Shown: positions 8,561-16,822 of the stretch, piece by piece
How the letters are laid out: each line of letters opens with the position of its first letter
Numbering within the stretch: the first letter of the stretch is position 1
NCBI RefSeq assembly: GCF_004364325.1
Contig: NZ_SOCP01000033.1
Location: forward strand, 1-54,936
DNA: 54,936 bases
Direction: 5' to 3'
Source: Actinophytocola oryzae
Lineage (GTDB): Bacteria; Actinomycetota; Actinomycetes; Mycobacteriales; Pseudonocardiaceae
The notes under the pieces: generated by a model
What the model saw: the letters and a program-made list of their open reading frames with translations, nothing else
The model's database searches: none
What the model was told of the DNA's origin: nothing
Translations under genes and position numbers: made by a program

Positions 8561-8707
8561 CTGTCCGCGGCGGCCGACGCGGGCGAGATCCCCTACGAGC
8601 TCATGCGCGGTGTCGGCGGCCTCTGTGCCGGTGCGGACGGCAACACCCGCTACGGCGCGCGCCGCCTCGTCGGACTCCTTGTCGCGGGACTGCGCATGCC
8701 ACGCTGA
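8561..8707 (+). pseudogene. C-terminal remnant of a TetR-family regulator
   Basis: The last ~48 residues to the TGA at 8705-8707 (AAADAGEIPYELMRGVGGLC, then DGNTRYGARRLVGLLVAGLR) match the C-terminal pattern common in TetR/AcrR regulators. No helix-turn-helix or start codon remains upstream; the sequence runs instead into a fragment on the opposite strand. The rest of the 8340-8814 gap holds only these two fragments and the presumed promoter of the phosphatase gene. Confidence 0.5.
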
Positions 8708-8814
8708 CGAGCCCAGGTTGAACTCCCCGCGAACACTTCGTCGCTCAGTGTTGACGGCTCCCGCGGATGCGGGAATTGTTCACATATGTGCGGTTAGCTG
8801 CGAAGGGAGCGGGG

Positions 8815-9630
8815 ATGCGCGTGCGAAGGTGGATCGCGGTGGCCGCGGCCACGGCCGCGGTGCTGAGCGGTGTCGGGACCCAGGCGTGGGCGACTACTCC
8901 GGCCCCTGCCGCCGTCGGCGCGGTGGAACTGGCCGGTGCCAGGAACTTCCGGGACGTCGGCGGCTATGCCACCTCGGACGGCCGAACCGTGCGCACCGGC
9001 GTTGTCTACCGCTCCGGCAAGCTTTCCGAGCTGACCGACGCCGACCTCCAGCGCCTCACCGACCTGGGCGTCACGCTGGACGTCGACCTGCGCAACGTCG
9101 TCGAGCGCCACGACGAGCCGGACCGGGTGCCCGCCGGGGCCCGCTACCAGGTGGCCGACGTGGTCTCCGTGCAGTACGGTCTGCGCTTCCACGGCAACGC
9201 CACGGTCACGCTGGTGAGGGCGTTGGCAGCGGGGCTGTTCAACGGCTCGGACAACCTGGGCCAGTCGGTCGCCTACCCGTTCATGGTCGACTTCGTCGGT
9301 GCCGACCACGCCTTCGGTGACCTGCTGCGTGCGGTCGCCGCCAACGGCTCGGGCGCCACCGTGTTCCACTGCACGGCGGGCAAGGACCGCACCGGCTGGG
9401 GCACGGCCGTCCTGCTGAGTCTCCTCGGGGTGCCGATGGCGACCGTCGAGGCCGACTTCATGCTCAGCAACACGACGCTGGGCAACCCGACGGCGGTGGA
9501 GCTGAGCTGGCTGCGTGCGGCGTTCGCCGAGGTCGACCACCTGTACGGCTCGGTGGCGGCCTACGCCCGTCAGGGCCTCGGCCTCGACGACGCGACGCTC
9601 GACGCCCTGCGGGCCCGCCTGCTGGTGTGA
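8815..9630 (+). CDS. Secreted protein tyrosine/serine phosphatase (MptpB-like)
   Basis: About 271 residues. The signal peptide (MRVRRWIAVAAATAAVLSGV, then AWATTPAPAA) predicts export. The mature part opens with the ARNFRDVGGY motif typical of the Y_phosphatase3 family. The CX5R active site is HCTAGKDRTG, with Cys186 as nucleophile and Arg192 binding phosphate; the Lys-Asp inside the loop is typical of the dual-specificity MptpB/LipA group, which can also act on phosphoinositides. Why it is secreted, and its target, are unknown. ATG 8815 is preceded by AAGGGAGC. It stops 5 nt from the stop of ilvD on the opposite strand, with no room for a terminator. Confidence 0.88.
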   Translation: MRVRRWIAVAAATAAVLSGVGTQAWATTPAPAAVGAVELAGARNFRDVGGYATSDGRTVRTGVVYRSGKLSELTDADLQRLTDLGVTLDVDLRNVVERHDEPDRVPAGARYQVADVVSVQYGLRFHGNATVTLVRALAAGLFNGSDNLGQSVAYPFMVDFVGADHAFGDLLRAVAANGSGATVFHCTAGKDRTGWGTAVLLSLLGVPMATVEADFMLSNTTLGNPTAVELSWLRAAFAEVDHLYGSVAAYARQGLGLDDATLDALRARLLV

Positions 9631-9635
9631 ACCCC

Positions 9636-11333
9636 TCAGCCGTGCTCGGCACGGCCGGGCAGCCTCGGGTTGGTGGTCGCGCCCGTGCTCGCGCTGCCGA
9701 CCTGAGCCTCGTACTTCGCGAGGACGCCGGTCAGGTGCGGGTTCGGCGCGGGGCGCCACTGCGCCGCCCGGGTGGTGATCTCCTCGGCGGTCAGTGACAC
9801 GTCGATGCGCCGGGTCGCGACGTCGATGGTGATCGTGTCGCCGTCGCGCAGAGCGGCGATCGGGCCGCCCCTGGCGGCCTCCGGTGCCACGTGGCCGACC
9901 ATGAACCCGCGGGTGGCGCCGCTGAACCGGCCGTCGGTGATGAGCGCGACGTCCCCGCCGAGGCCCGCGCCCTGCAGCGCGCCGGTCACGGCGAGCATCT
10001 CACGCATACCGGGACCGCCCGCCGGACCCTCGCTCCGGATGACCACCACGTCCCCGGGCCGGATGGTGCCGGCGAGCACGGCCGCCATCGCCGCCTCCTC
10101 GCCGTCGAACACCCGCGCGGGCCCCTGGTGCCACTGGCGTTCGTGACCGGACAGCTTCACCACGGAACCCTCCGGCGCGACGTCGCCCCGCAGGATCGCG
10201 AGTCCGCCCGTCGGCTTGAGCGGGCGGTCCAGTGGCAGCACGACCTCCTGGCCCGGCGTCTCCTCCGCGTCGCGCCCGGCCTCGCCGAGCGTCCGTCCGG
10301 TGACGGTCATCGCGTCCGGGTCGAGCAGGCCGCCCTCCAGGAGCCGTCGCACGAGCAGCGGCACGCCACCCGCGGCGTACAGGTCGGTCGCGACGAACCG
10401 GCCGCCCGGCTTGAGGTCGCAGAGCAGCGGTGTCTTCGCGCTGATCTCGTCCATGTCGTCGATCGTGACGTCGACCCCCATCTCGGCGGCGAGCGCGAGC
10501 AGGTGCAGCACCGCGTTGGTCGACCCGCCGGACGCGGCCACGGCCGTCATCGCGTTGCGCACCGACGCGCGGGTGATCACGTCGCGGGGCAGGATGCCGT
10601 TCGTCAGCACCGACATCGCGAGCCTGCCCACCTCCTCGGCGACCCCGCCCTTGTGCTCGTCCTGCGCGGGCACCATCGCGGAGCCGAGCGGGCTCAGCCC
10701 CATCACCTCGAACACCATCGCCATCGTGTTCGCCGTGAACTGCCCGCCGCACGCGCCGAACCCCGGCGACGCCGCCTCCTCGAGCGCCAGCAGCTCCTCG
10801 TCGGTGACGCGGCCCGCGGAGTGCGCGCCGATCGCCTCGTACACGTCCTGCACCGTCACGTTCCGCTCCTGCCAGCAACCGGGCCGGATGGATCCGCTGT
10901 ACAGCAACACACTCGGCACGTCGAGCCGCGCCATCGCCATCGCCATGGCGGGGATCGTCTTGTCGCAGCCCGCGATCCCGACGAGCGCGTCGAAGCAGTG
11001 TCCACGTGCGACCAGCTCGACCGAGTCGGCGATCACCTCCCGCGACACCAGCGACATGCGCATCCCCGGGGTGCCCATGGTGATCCCGTCGGAGATCGCG
11101 ATCGTGTTGGTCTCCATGGGGGTGCCACCCGCGGCACGCACACCGTCCGCGACGGCACCCGCGAGCGTCCGGTGGGAGAGGTTGCACGGCATGGTCCCGG
11201 TCCAGCAGTGCGCGACGCCGACGAACGGCCTCGACAACGCCTCCGCGTCGAAGCCCATGCCCTTGAGCTGCGCCCGCGCCCCCGCACGGGCGGGTCCCTC
11301 GACGAGTGCGCGTGAACGGTGACGCGGGTCCAT
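9636..11333 (-). CDS. ilvD: Dihydroxy-acid dehydratase
   Basis: Iron-sulfur enzyme that dehydrates 2,3-dihydroxy-isovalerate and 2,3-dihydroxy-3-methylvalerate in valine and isoleucine synthesis; cytoplasmic. 565 residues, the normal length of the shorter IlvD type. Cluster cysteines are visible in HCWTGTMPCN, GIAGCDKTIP and GFGACGGQFTANTM. AASGGSTNAVLHLL and the C-terminal SEGPAGGPGM and TDGRFSGATRG segments are family signatures. ATG 11333 is preceded by GAGGAG. It is a lone gene, far from any ilvBN/C cluster in view, so it may be the housekeeping copy or a paralogue (the IlvD/Edd family also includes sugar-acid dehydratases). Confidence 0.93.
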   Translation of the reverse strand: MDPRHRSRALVEGPARAGARAQLKGMGFDAEALSRPFVGVAHCWTGTMPCNLSHRTLAGAVADGVRAAGGTPMETNTIAISDGITMGTPGMRMSLVSREVIADSVELVARGHCFDALVGIAGCDKTIPAMAMAMARLDVPSVLLYSGSIRPGCWQERNVTVQDVYEAIGAHSAGRVTDEELLALEEAASPGFGACGGQFTANTMAMVFEVMGLSPLGSAMVPAQDEHKGGVAEEVGRLAMSVLTNGILPRDVITRASVRNAMTAVAASGGSTNAVLHLLALAAEMGVDVTIDDMDEISAKTPLLCDLKPGGRFVATDLYAAGGVPLLVRRLLEGGLLDPDAMTVTGRTLGEAGRDAEETPGQEVVLPLDRPLKPTGGLAILRGDVAPEGSVVKLSGHERQWHQGPARVFDGEEAAMAAVLAGTIRPGDVVVIRSEGPAGGPGMREMLAVTGALQGAGLGGDVALITDGRFSGATRGFMVGHVAPEAARGGPIAALRDGDTITIDVATRRIDVSLTAEEITTRAAQWRPAPNPHLTGVLAKYEAQVGSASTGATTNPRLPGRAEHG

Positions 11334-11430
11334 GACATCTCCTCACCCGTTGTGGCTCCGCCTCACCGTAACGGGCAGCGGAGCCCACGGCTCGGGCTCG
11401 CACGCCGCCTGCTTGTGTTTCCTAGTCGGA

Positions 11431-11442
11431 AACTCTAGAGTT
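11431..11442. promoter_or_regulatory. Perfect palindrome, candidate operator of the membrane protein/regulator pair
   Basis: AACTCTAGAGTT is a perfect 12-bp palindrome 6 nt before the ATG of the membrane protein gene. It is preceded by TTTCCTAGTCGG, an AT-richer stretch unusual for the region. Its position and symmetry fit autoregulation by the winged-helix protein encoded downstream. Confidence 0.6.
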
Positions 11443-11448
11443 GCCGAC

Positions 11449-11886
11449 ATGGAAACAGATGGTCCGGTGAGTGTGGCCGAGGCGTCGGCGGCGCTGGCCG
11501 CGGTGGAACGGAGCCGGGCGCGCGTGGCGTGGACCGGCTATCCGAGGTGGTACTGGCTCGCCACGGCGGCGGGCCTGGCCGCGCTGCCGGTCATGGTGTT
11601 GCTACCGGTGTGGCTGGGCCTCGTGAGCTGCGTCGTGGTCACCCTCGTGCTCCTGCGCCTGGTCGTCGCCGCGAGCCGTGCCCGTGGCGTGTGTGAGGGC
11701 TGGACCGGCGGCGCGATGCGGTGGTGGGAGGTCTCGGTGCTGTACGGACCCGCCGTGGTCGTCGCGGTCGCGGGCGGGTTGACGGTGCGGCTCGCGTGGT
11801 GGTCGCCGGTCGTGGCGGCGGTGGTGGTGTTCGCGTCGTTCGCCGGTACCGGACTCGCGTCGAGTGCCCGGGCCGGGCGCGGGTGA
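11449..11886 (+). CDS. Small integral membrane protein of unknown function
   Basis: About 145 residues. After a cytoplasmic N-terminus with GYPRWYWLATAAGLAALPVM it shows four likely membrane segments in two hairpins (around residues 35-75 and 100-140). This is the pattern of small membrane proteins that often sit next to winged-helix regulators in actinobacteria. No catalytic motif is seen. ATG 11449 lies just after the palindrome; the longer open frame to 11332 overlaps the ilvD start and is unlikely to be used. Its stop overlaps the start of the regulator gene by 4 nt, so the two are translationally coupled. Confidence 0.75.
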   Translation: METDGPVSVAEASAALAAVERSRARVAWTGYPRWYWLATAAGLAALPVMVLLPVWLGLVSCVVVTLVLLRLVVAASRARGVCEGWTGGAMRWWEVSVLYGPAVVVAVAGGLTVRLAWWSPVVAAVVVFASFAGTGLASSARAGRG

Positions 11887-12206
11887 CCCCCACGCCCGAC
11901 ACCGAGCGACCCGCGGCCGTGGCCGGTTTCGACCAGGTGATCCACGCTCCCGTGCGGCTGCGGACCTGCGCGGCGCTCGATCCCGTTCGCGAGATCGAGT
12001 TCGGCGCACTGCAGTCCGTGCTCGGGATCAGCAAGTCCGCTCTGAGCAAGCACATCTCGGTGCTCGCGGACGCCGGCTACGTCGAGCAGCGCCGTGCCGT
12101 GCGCGACACGAGGCAGCGGGTGTGGCTTCGCCTCACCGAGACCGGGCGGACCTCCTACCGAGGCCACGTCGCCGCGCTGCGCCGGATCATCGAGGGCGGC
12201 GGCTGA
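11883..12206 (+). CDS. Winged-helix transcriptional regulator (HTH_34 / MarR-ArsR-like)
   Basis: About 107 residues. It begins with a GTG that overlaps the TGA of the membrane protein gene (GTGA). After the segment QVIHAPVRLRTCAALDP it has the winged-helix core: ALQSVLGISKSALSKHISVL as the recognition helix, then YVEQRRAVRDTRQRVWLRLT as the wing. This is the single-domain HTH_34 family (PF13601). It probably represses its own operon through the palindrome at 11431-11442. No metal-binding or redox cysteine pair is seen, so the signal it senses is unknown. Confidence 0.85.
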   Translation: MTPTPDTERPAAVAGFDQVIHAPVRLRTCAALDPVREIEFGALQSVLGISKSALSKHISVLADAGYVEQRRAVRDTRQRVWLRLTETGRTSYRGHVAALRRIIEGGG

Positions 12207-12221
12207 CGTGGCGTCCCGAGG

Positions 12222-13283
12222 TCAGCGGCCGACCAGCTCGTCCGCCCACGCGGCGGTCGCCTCGGAGAAGAGCCGGGCGTTCGGGGCGTAGTTGAAGGAG
12301 TGCCCGTAGATCCCGGGCAGCACGTAGGTACGCAGTCGCGCGGAGGCGGAGTAGTACGGGGCCTCCTGGGCGCGCAGGGTCGCCGAGGACGTGCAGTTGG
12401 TGCCCACCAACGGGATCGGCGAGCAGAACAGCGGGTCCTTCCCGCTCATGGCCAGCAGCACCGGCACGTCGATGAGGGCCGAGTACGGGGTCAGGATGCC
12501 CAACCCGAGCGCGTCGGGCGCCTCGGTGGCGGCGAACCCGTCCTTCGTGGACTCCTCGAACGCCGCGGCGGCGGGGCGGAGCTGCGCCGGTTTGTGGAAC
12601 GCCTGCCCGCGCGTGCCCGGTCGGGTCGTGAGGTAGCCGACGTCGTAGTTCCGGTTGGCCAGCACGGGGTCCAGCGCCGCGGGGTAGAGCGCGGCCACGA
12701 CGTCCACCGCGCCCGCGGGGTAGATGTTGTGGGCGAGGCCCGCGACCAGCACGCCGTCCACGTCGTGGAAGGTCGCCGCCTCCAGGACGGACGTGGCCCC
12801 GCCGAGCGAGTGCCCACCGATGACCACCTTCTGGTAGGCCCGGCCGACCGAGCCAGCCCGCAGCCTGCCCACGACCTGGTGGAGCGTGTCGGCCTGGGTG
12901 AGCGCGGTCAGCGAGAGGCTGACAGGCCGGGAGCTGCGTCCGGTGCCCAGCCGGTCGACGGTGAGCGTCGCGTAGCCGGACTCGTTCATGCCCGCGCGGA
13001 ACGAGGACAGGCCGAGGCTCGCGGGCAGGTCCCAGTAGGAGCTGTTGTAGGAGGAGCCCGGCACGAGCAGGAACACCGTCGACGTCGGCCCGCTCGGCTC
13101 GCACAGCCGCCCGTACATCGACTCCTGTTTCCCGGCGAGGGATACCGGGATGGTGACGTCCGAACAGGACACGGGCTCGGCCGTGGCGGACGGTGCGGAC
13201 AACAGCAGGCCGGCGAGCGTCAGCACGGCCGCCGACGCCCGGCGCGCCACCGCGCCAGGACGAGAAAGAACTAAGTGTGCCAC
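12222..13283 (-). CDS. Secreted alpha/beta hydrolase (lipase/esterase-like)
   Basis: About 353 residues. A hydrophobic N-terminus (AAVLTLAGLLLSAPSATAEP) predicts a signal peptide. The nucleophile elbow is GGHSLGGATS; the oxyanion region PGSSYNSSYWDLP and the late histidine in PGIYGHSFNYAPN complete a plausible Ser-Asp-His triad. Several cysteines in the mature part suggest disulfides. The start is uncertain: GTG 13283 gives a signal peptide of normal length behind GGAAA, while ATGs at 13301/13304 would add a few residues without a ribosome site. It is divergent from the DUF574 methyltransferase operon across about 160 nt. Substrate unknown. Confidence 0.8.
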   Translation of the reverse strand: MAHLVLSRPGAVARRASAAVLTLAGLLLSAPSATAEPVSCSDVTIPVSLAGKQESMYGRLCEPSGPTSTVFLLVPGSSYNSSYWDLPASLGLSSFRAGMNESGYATLTVDRLGTGRSSRPVSLSLTALTQADTLHQVVGRLRAGSVGRAYQKVVIGGHSLGGATSVLEAATFHDVDGVLVAGLAHNIYPAGAVDVVAALYPAALDPVLANRNYDVGYLTTRPGTRGQAFHKPAQLRPAAAAFEESTKDGFAATEAPDALGLGILTPYSALIDVPVLLAMSGKDPLFCSPIPLVGTNCTSSATLRAQEAPYYSASARLRTYVLPGIYGHSFNYAPNARLFSEATAAWADELVGR

Positions 13284-13446
13284 GAAATGATTTCCAATCA
13301 TCATTGCTGAGATGGTTTCGGCGACGATCGTCGCGGACGGCACTCTATGTCAGTCACACCCTGCTTCGGCATCACCCGATCGGGGTGCTGACAAGAATGA
13401 CAGAATGCGCTGAGATGCTCGGGGGAGTACCGAAGGTAGGTGTGTG

Positions 13447-14262
13447 ATGATCGAACGCCCGGCCGAAATTTTCGGCGGCATTGACACGAGTGTCCCCAAT
13501 GCGGCACGCGTGTACGACTACCTGCTGGGCGGAGCGCACAACTTCCCGGTGGACCGTCAGTTCGCCAGGCGGACCATGCGGATGATGCCCAACGCCGCCG
13601 ACGTGCCCCGGGTCAACAGGTCCTTCCTGCGACGGGCCGTGCTCTTCATGATTGACAACGGCGTGCGGCAGTTCCTCGACATCGGTTCCGGTATTCCGAG
13701 CGTCGGCAACGTGCACGAGATCGCGCAGGAGGTCGATCCGGCCTGCCGGGTCGTTTATGTGGACAAAGAACCAATCGCCGTCGAATACAGTCGGATATTG
13801 TTGCGTGGCAATAACCGGGCCGCGGCGATCTACGGCGACCTGCGTGACCCGGACGACCTGCTCACCCGCCCGGAGATCACGCACCTGCTGGATTTCAGCG
13901 AGCCCGTCGGCCTGCTCACCCTGTTGGTATGGCACTTCGTGTCCGACACCGACGACCCGGAGGGCCTCCTGGCCCGCTACCACTCGGCGCTCGCCCCCGG
14001 CAGCTACCTCGCGCTCTCGCACATGACGCGGGACGGCGTCTCCAGGTGGATGAACCAGACGATGGACGACGCGCTCGGCCGCATCGCCGACGACACCTTC
14101 ACCCGCGAGCGCGGCCGGGTCACCGAGATGTTCGCAGGCTTCGAACTGGTGCCGCCCGGTGTGGTCGAGTGCGCCGCCTGGCGACCGGAGGGACCCGGTG
14201 ACTTCTCCGACGCACCCGACTTCAACGCTGTCACCTGCGCCGGTGTCGGCCGCGTCCTGTAA
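13447..14262 (+). CDS. DUF574-type SAM-dependent methyltransferase
   Basis: About 271 residues, family PF04672 (Methyltransf_19), a group expanded in filamentous actinomycetes with few known substrates. The family N-terminus is present (DTSVPNAARVYDYLLGGAHN). The SAM-binding motif I is intact (QFLDIGSGIPSVGNVHEIAQ) and is followed by an acidic motif II (RVVYVDKEP). The C-terminal GFELVPPGVV is also typical. The start is ATG 13447, or the GTG immediately before it, after a GAAGGTAGG ribosome site. It is the first gene of a three-gene operon with a degenerate second copy and a GGDEF-EAL-like protein. Confidence 0.9.
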   Translation: MIERPAEIFGGIDTSVPNAARVYDYLLGGAHNFPVDRQFARRTMRMMPNAADVPRVNRSFLRRAVLFMIDNGVRQFLDIGSGIPSVGNVHEIAQEVDPACRVVYVDKEPIAVEYSRILLRGNNRAAAIYGDLRDPDDLLTRPEITHLLDFSEPVGLLTLLVWHFVSDTDDPEGLLARYHSALAPGSYLALSHMTRDGVSRWMNQTMDDALGRIADDTFTRERGRVTEMFAGFELVPPGVVECAAWRPEGPGDFSDAPDFNAVTCAGVGRVL

Positions 14263-15091
14263 CGCGGCGATGGCAGGTACCCACGACCGCGTGCCCATCG
14301 ACGGGGACGTCACGGTGGCGAGCGCGGCGCGCATGCTCGACTACCTCCTCGGTGACGCCCGCAACTTCGCCGCCGACCGCAGGCTCGCCGAGGTGCTCCG
14401 GCACGCCGTGCCGGACATCGACCTCCTCGTGCGGCTGGGCCGTACGTTCATGCGCCACGCGGTGACCCACCTCGTGGGTGCCGGTGTCCACCAGTTCCTC
14501 GACCTGTCGGTCGGCACGACCGCGATCGGCAACGTCCACGAGGTGGCGCAGGCCATCGTCCCGACCTGCCGCGTGGTGTACGCGCACGCCGACCCGATCT
14601 CGGTCGTGCACACGAGCCAGCTCCTCGCGGACGCGGAGCGGACCGCCGTCCTGCACGCCGACCCGCGTGATGCCAGGAAGATCATGACCGCCTGCCGTGA
14701 CGACAAGCTGCTGGACATCACCGCGCCGATCGGGTTGATGATGGCCAGCGGACTGGCTCTCCTGCCCGCCTCGGCCAACCTGGCGAACATGGTGTCCCGT
14801 TACCGGCGCTGCGTCGTCGGCGGGAGCCACCTCGTGATCTCCCACATCACCGGCGACCGGCGACCGGTCGACGTCACCAACCTGGTACGGGTGATGAACG
14901 CCAGCCGCGATCCCGTACAGCCGCGCACACGTGACGAGGTGATCCGCTTGTTCAGCGGCTTCGAGCTGGTGCCGCCCGGTGTGGTCGATCCGGGCCAGTG
15001 GCAGCTGGAACGGTCGCTGAGCGCGGCGGAGGAGGTCGCCGCGACCATGGTGTACGTGGGCGTCGGCCGCAAACCGGGGTCGCGGGCATGA
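14198..15091 (+). CDS. Degenerate DUF574 methyltransferase paralogue
   Basis: About 297 residues, clearly related to the preceding gene: AARMLDYLLGDARNFAADRR, GNVHEVAQAIVPTCRVVY and GFELVPPGVVDPGQW match its equivalents. The SAM motif I has lost its glycines (QFLDLSVGTTAIGNVHE instead of DIGSGIPSVGNVHE), and the acidic residue that binds the SAM ribose is gone (VVYAHADP instead of VVYVDKEP). It is probably unable to bind SAM normally and may act as a partner or sensor subunit. GTG 14198 has GGAGG at ideal distance inside the upstream gene; ATG 14270, just after the upstream stop, is the alternative but lacks a ribosome site. Its stop overlaps the next start (ATGA). Confidence 0.85.
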   Translation: MTSPTHPTSTLSPAPVSAASCNAAMAGTHDRVPIDGDVTVASAARMLDYLLGDARNFAADRRLAEVLRHAVPDIDLLVRLGRTFMRHAVTHLVGAGVHQFLDLSVGTTAIGNVHEVAQAIVPTCRVVYAHADPISVVHTSQLLADAERTAVLHADPRDARKIMTACRDDKLLDITAPIGLMMASGLALLPASANLANMVSRYRRCVVGGSHLVISHITGDRRPVDVTNLVRVMNASRDPVQPRTRDEVIRLFSGFELVPPGVVDPGQWQLERSLSAAEEVAATMVYVGVGRKPGSRA

Positions 15092-16821
15092 GCACGCCCC
15101 GGTCGGAGCCCGCCGCCGAGCCCGCACGCGAGCGGGAGCTGGACAAGCTCGCGAGGAAGTGGGCGTACCAGGTGAGCATGACCGCCTACATCCCCTTGCC
15201 GCACAAGGAGATCGAGCGGGTGATGCGTGAGCTGGCGCAGGAGGTGTTCGCCGCGGTCACGACCGAGCTGTTCGACGAGGACCGGGCCGCCGCGGTCGGC
15301 GAACGGCTGGTCGAGCTGCACTGCGTCGGCAGGACGAGCCTGCGGTGCAGCGTCGACGTCCTGGCGAGCGCACTGACGGCCGACGAGCGGTTGCAGCGCA
15401 CCGCCGGGAGCGCACTGCGCATCGCCAGGGTGCTCAACGCGGTGGCGTGTGGTTACACCGACAGCGTGCGGTGGCAGACCGTCGACCAGCAGACCAGGAT
15501 CAACCAGGCCCTCCAGGAGGCGGTGCGGAACGCCGAACAGAGCCGCCAGACCCGCGAGGCGCAGCGCGACGAGGCGTTCGCCGAGCTCTCCCTGTTACGC
15601 AGCGAGCTCGGCCACCAGCTGCTCCACGACGTGCGGACCGGGCTGCCGAACCGGCAGTTCTTCACCACGCGGCTCGAGCAGGTGCTCAACATGGGCAGCC
15701 CGACGACCGTTTACCACCTGGAGGTCGACGGTCTCGGCACGATCTGCGACGGGCTCGGCAGACACGACGCCACCGGGTTGCTGAAGGTGATCGCGGAGCG
15801 GCTCACGAGCCTGGTGGCGGACGGGGAGGGCATGGTCGCCCGGTTCGACTCGGGCCGGTTCGCGATACTGGTGGAGACCGAGGACCGCGCACCCGACCCC
15901 GCCCCGGTCGTCGCGAGGATCAAGGCGGTGCTCGCCGAACCCGCGATCGTGGACGGCGTCGCCGTGATCATGTCGGCGAGCGTCGGCGTCGTGCAGAGCC
16001 CGCCCTACCCCTCGAACCCGGCGACCGTGCTGCACGCGGCGAACCTGGCTCTGCGCAGGGCACAGCGCCTCGGCGCGGGCCACTGGGCCACGCTCGTGCC
16101 ACACGAGCGGGAGCACGAGGAGCTGTGGCTGGCCGCGACGCTGCCGACCGCGTGGCGGGCAGGCGACGTCGGCGTCGAGTTCCGGCCGCAGATCCGCCTG
16201 TCCGACGGCCGCCCCACCCGCCTCGACGCGCGGTTGCGCTGGGACCACGCGGAACTGGGCACGCTGGCGCACGACCGGTGTGTGTCGCTGGCCGAGCGGA
16301 CCGGTTTCGACCGGATGCTCGGGCGCTGGCTGCTCGACCAGACCGGCGAGCGCCTCGCCTCGTGGTCGGGCGACCTGCCGGTGACGGTGCCCGTCGCGTC
16401 GGGCCAGGCGACGGATCCCGGCCTGCTGGCGACCATCGGCGAGTCCGGCCTGCCAGCCGAACGGCTGCAGGTCTCCTTCCCCGCTGGCGCGGCCGGTGGC
16501 CTCGCCACCCTCGCCGAGGCGGGCCTCGGGACGGCGCTGCACGACTTCGGCGGCACCGCGGGCGACGTGACCTGCCTGTCGGACGCGCCGGTGCACGCGG
16601 TCCGCCTGGCCTCCCGGCTGACCAGGCGGGCAGGCGAGCCGATCGTCGGCAGGGCGGTGCGGGACCTCGTCGCCCTCGCCCACCAGGCGGGTGCGATCGT
16701 CGTCGTGGACGACCTCCGCACCGGTGCCGAGGCGGACTGGTGGCGTGCCGCGGGCGCCGACCTCGCCACCGGTCCGCTCTACCCGCTGCCTGCCGAGCTG
16801 GACGACGACCTCGGCTGGTAG
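15088..16821 (+). CDS. Catalytically degenerate GGDEF-EAL protein
   Basis: About 577 residues, soluble. Residues 1-180 are helical and end in a likely coiled coil. A GGDEF-like domain follows (VRTGLPNRQF; the active motif reads RFDSGRF where GG(D/E)EF is expected) to about residue 345. An EAL-like domain covers the rest (VEFRPQIRLSDGRP). There EAL is replaced by DAR (LDARLRWDH), the DDFG motif by HDFGG, and the later KID and E-V-E motifs are lost. Neither cyclase nor phosphodiesterase activity is expected; c-di-GMP or other nucleotide binding is possible but not shown. The start overlaps the stop of the degenerate methyltransferase by 4 nt. It ends 1 nt from the stop of the convergent TMEM175-like gene. 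Confidence 0.85.
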   Translation: MSTPRSEPAAEPARERELDKLARKWAYQVSMTAYIPLPHKEIERVMRELAQEVFAAVTTELFDEDRAAAVGERLVELHCVGRTSLRCSVDVLASALTADERLQRTAGSALRIARVLNAVACGYTDSVRWQTVDQQTRINQALQEAVRNAEQSRQTREAQRDEAFAELSLLRSELGHQLLHDVRTGLPNRQFFTTRLEQVLNMGSPTTVYHLEVDGLGTICDGLGRHDATGLLKVIAERLTSLVADGEGMVARFDSGRFAILVETEDRAPDPAPVVARIKAVLAEPAIVDGVAVIMSASVGVVQSPPYPSNPATVLHAANLALRRAQRLGAGHWATLVPHEREHEELWLAATLPTAWRAGDVGVEFRPQIRLSDGRPTRLDARLRWDHAELGTLAHDRCVSLAERTGFDRMLGRWLLDQTGERLASWSGDLPVTVPVASGQATDPGLLATIGESGLPAERLQVSFPAGAAGGLATLAEAGLGTALHDFGGTAGDVTCLSDAPVHAVRLASRLTRRAGEPIVGRAVRDLVALAHQAGAIVVVDDLRTGAEADWWRAAGADLATGPLYPLPAELDDDLGW

Positions 16822-16822
16822 G

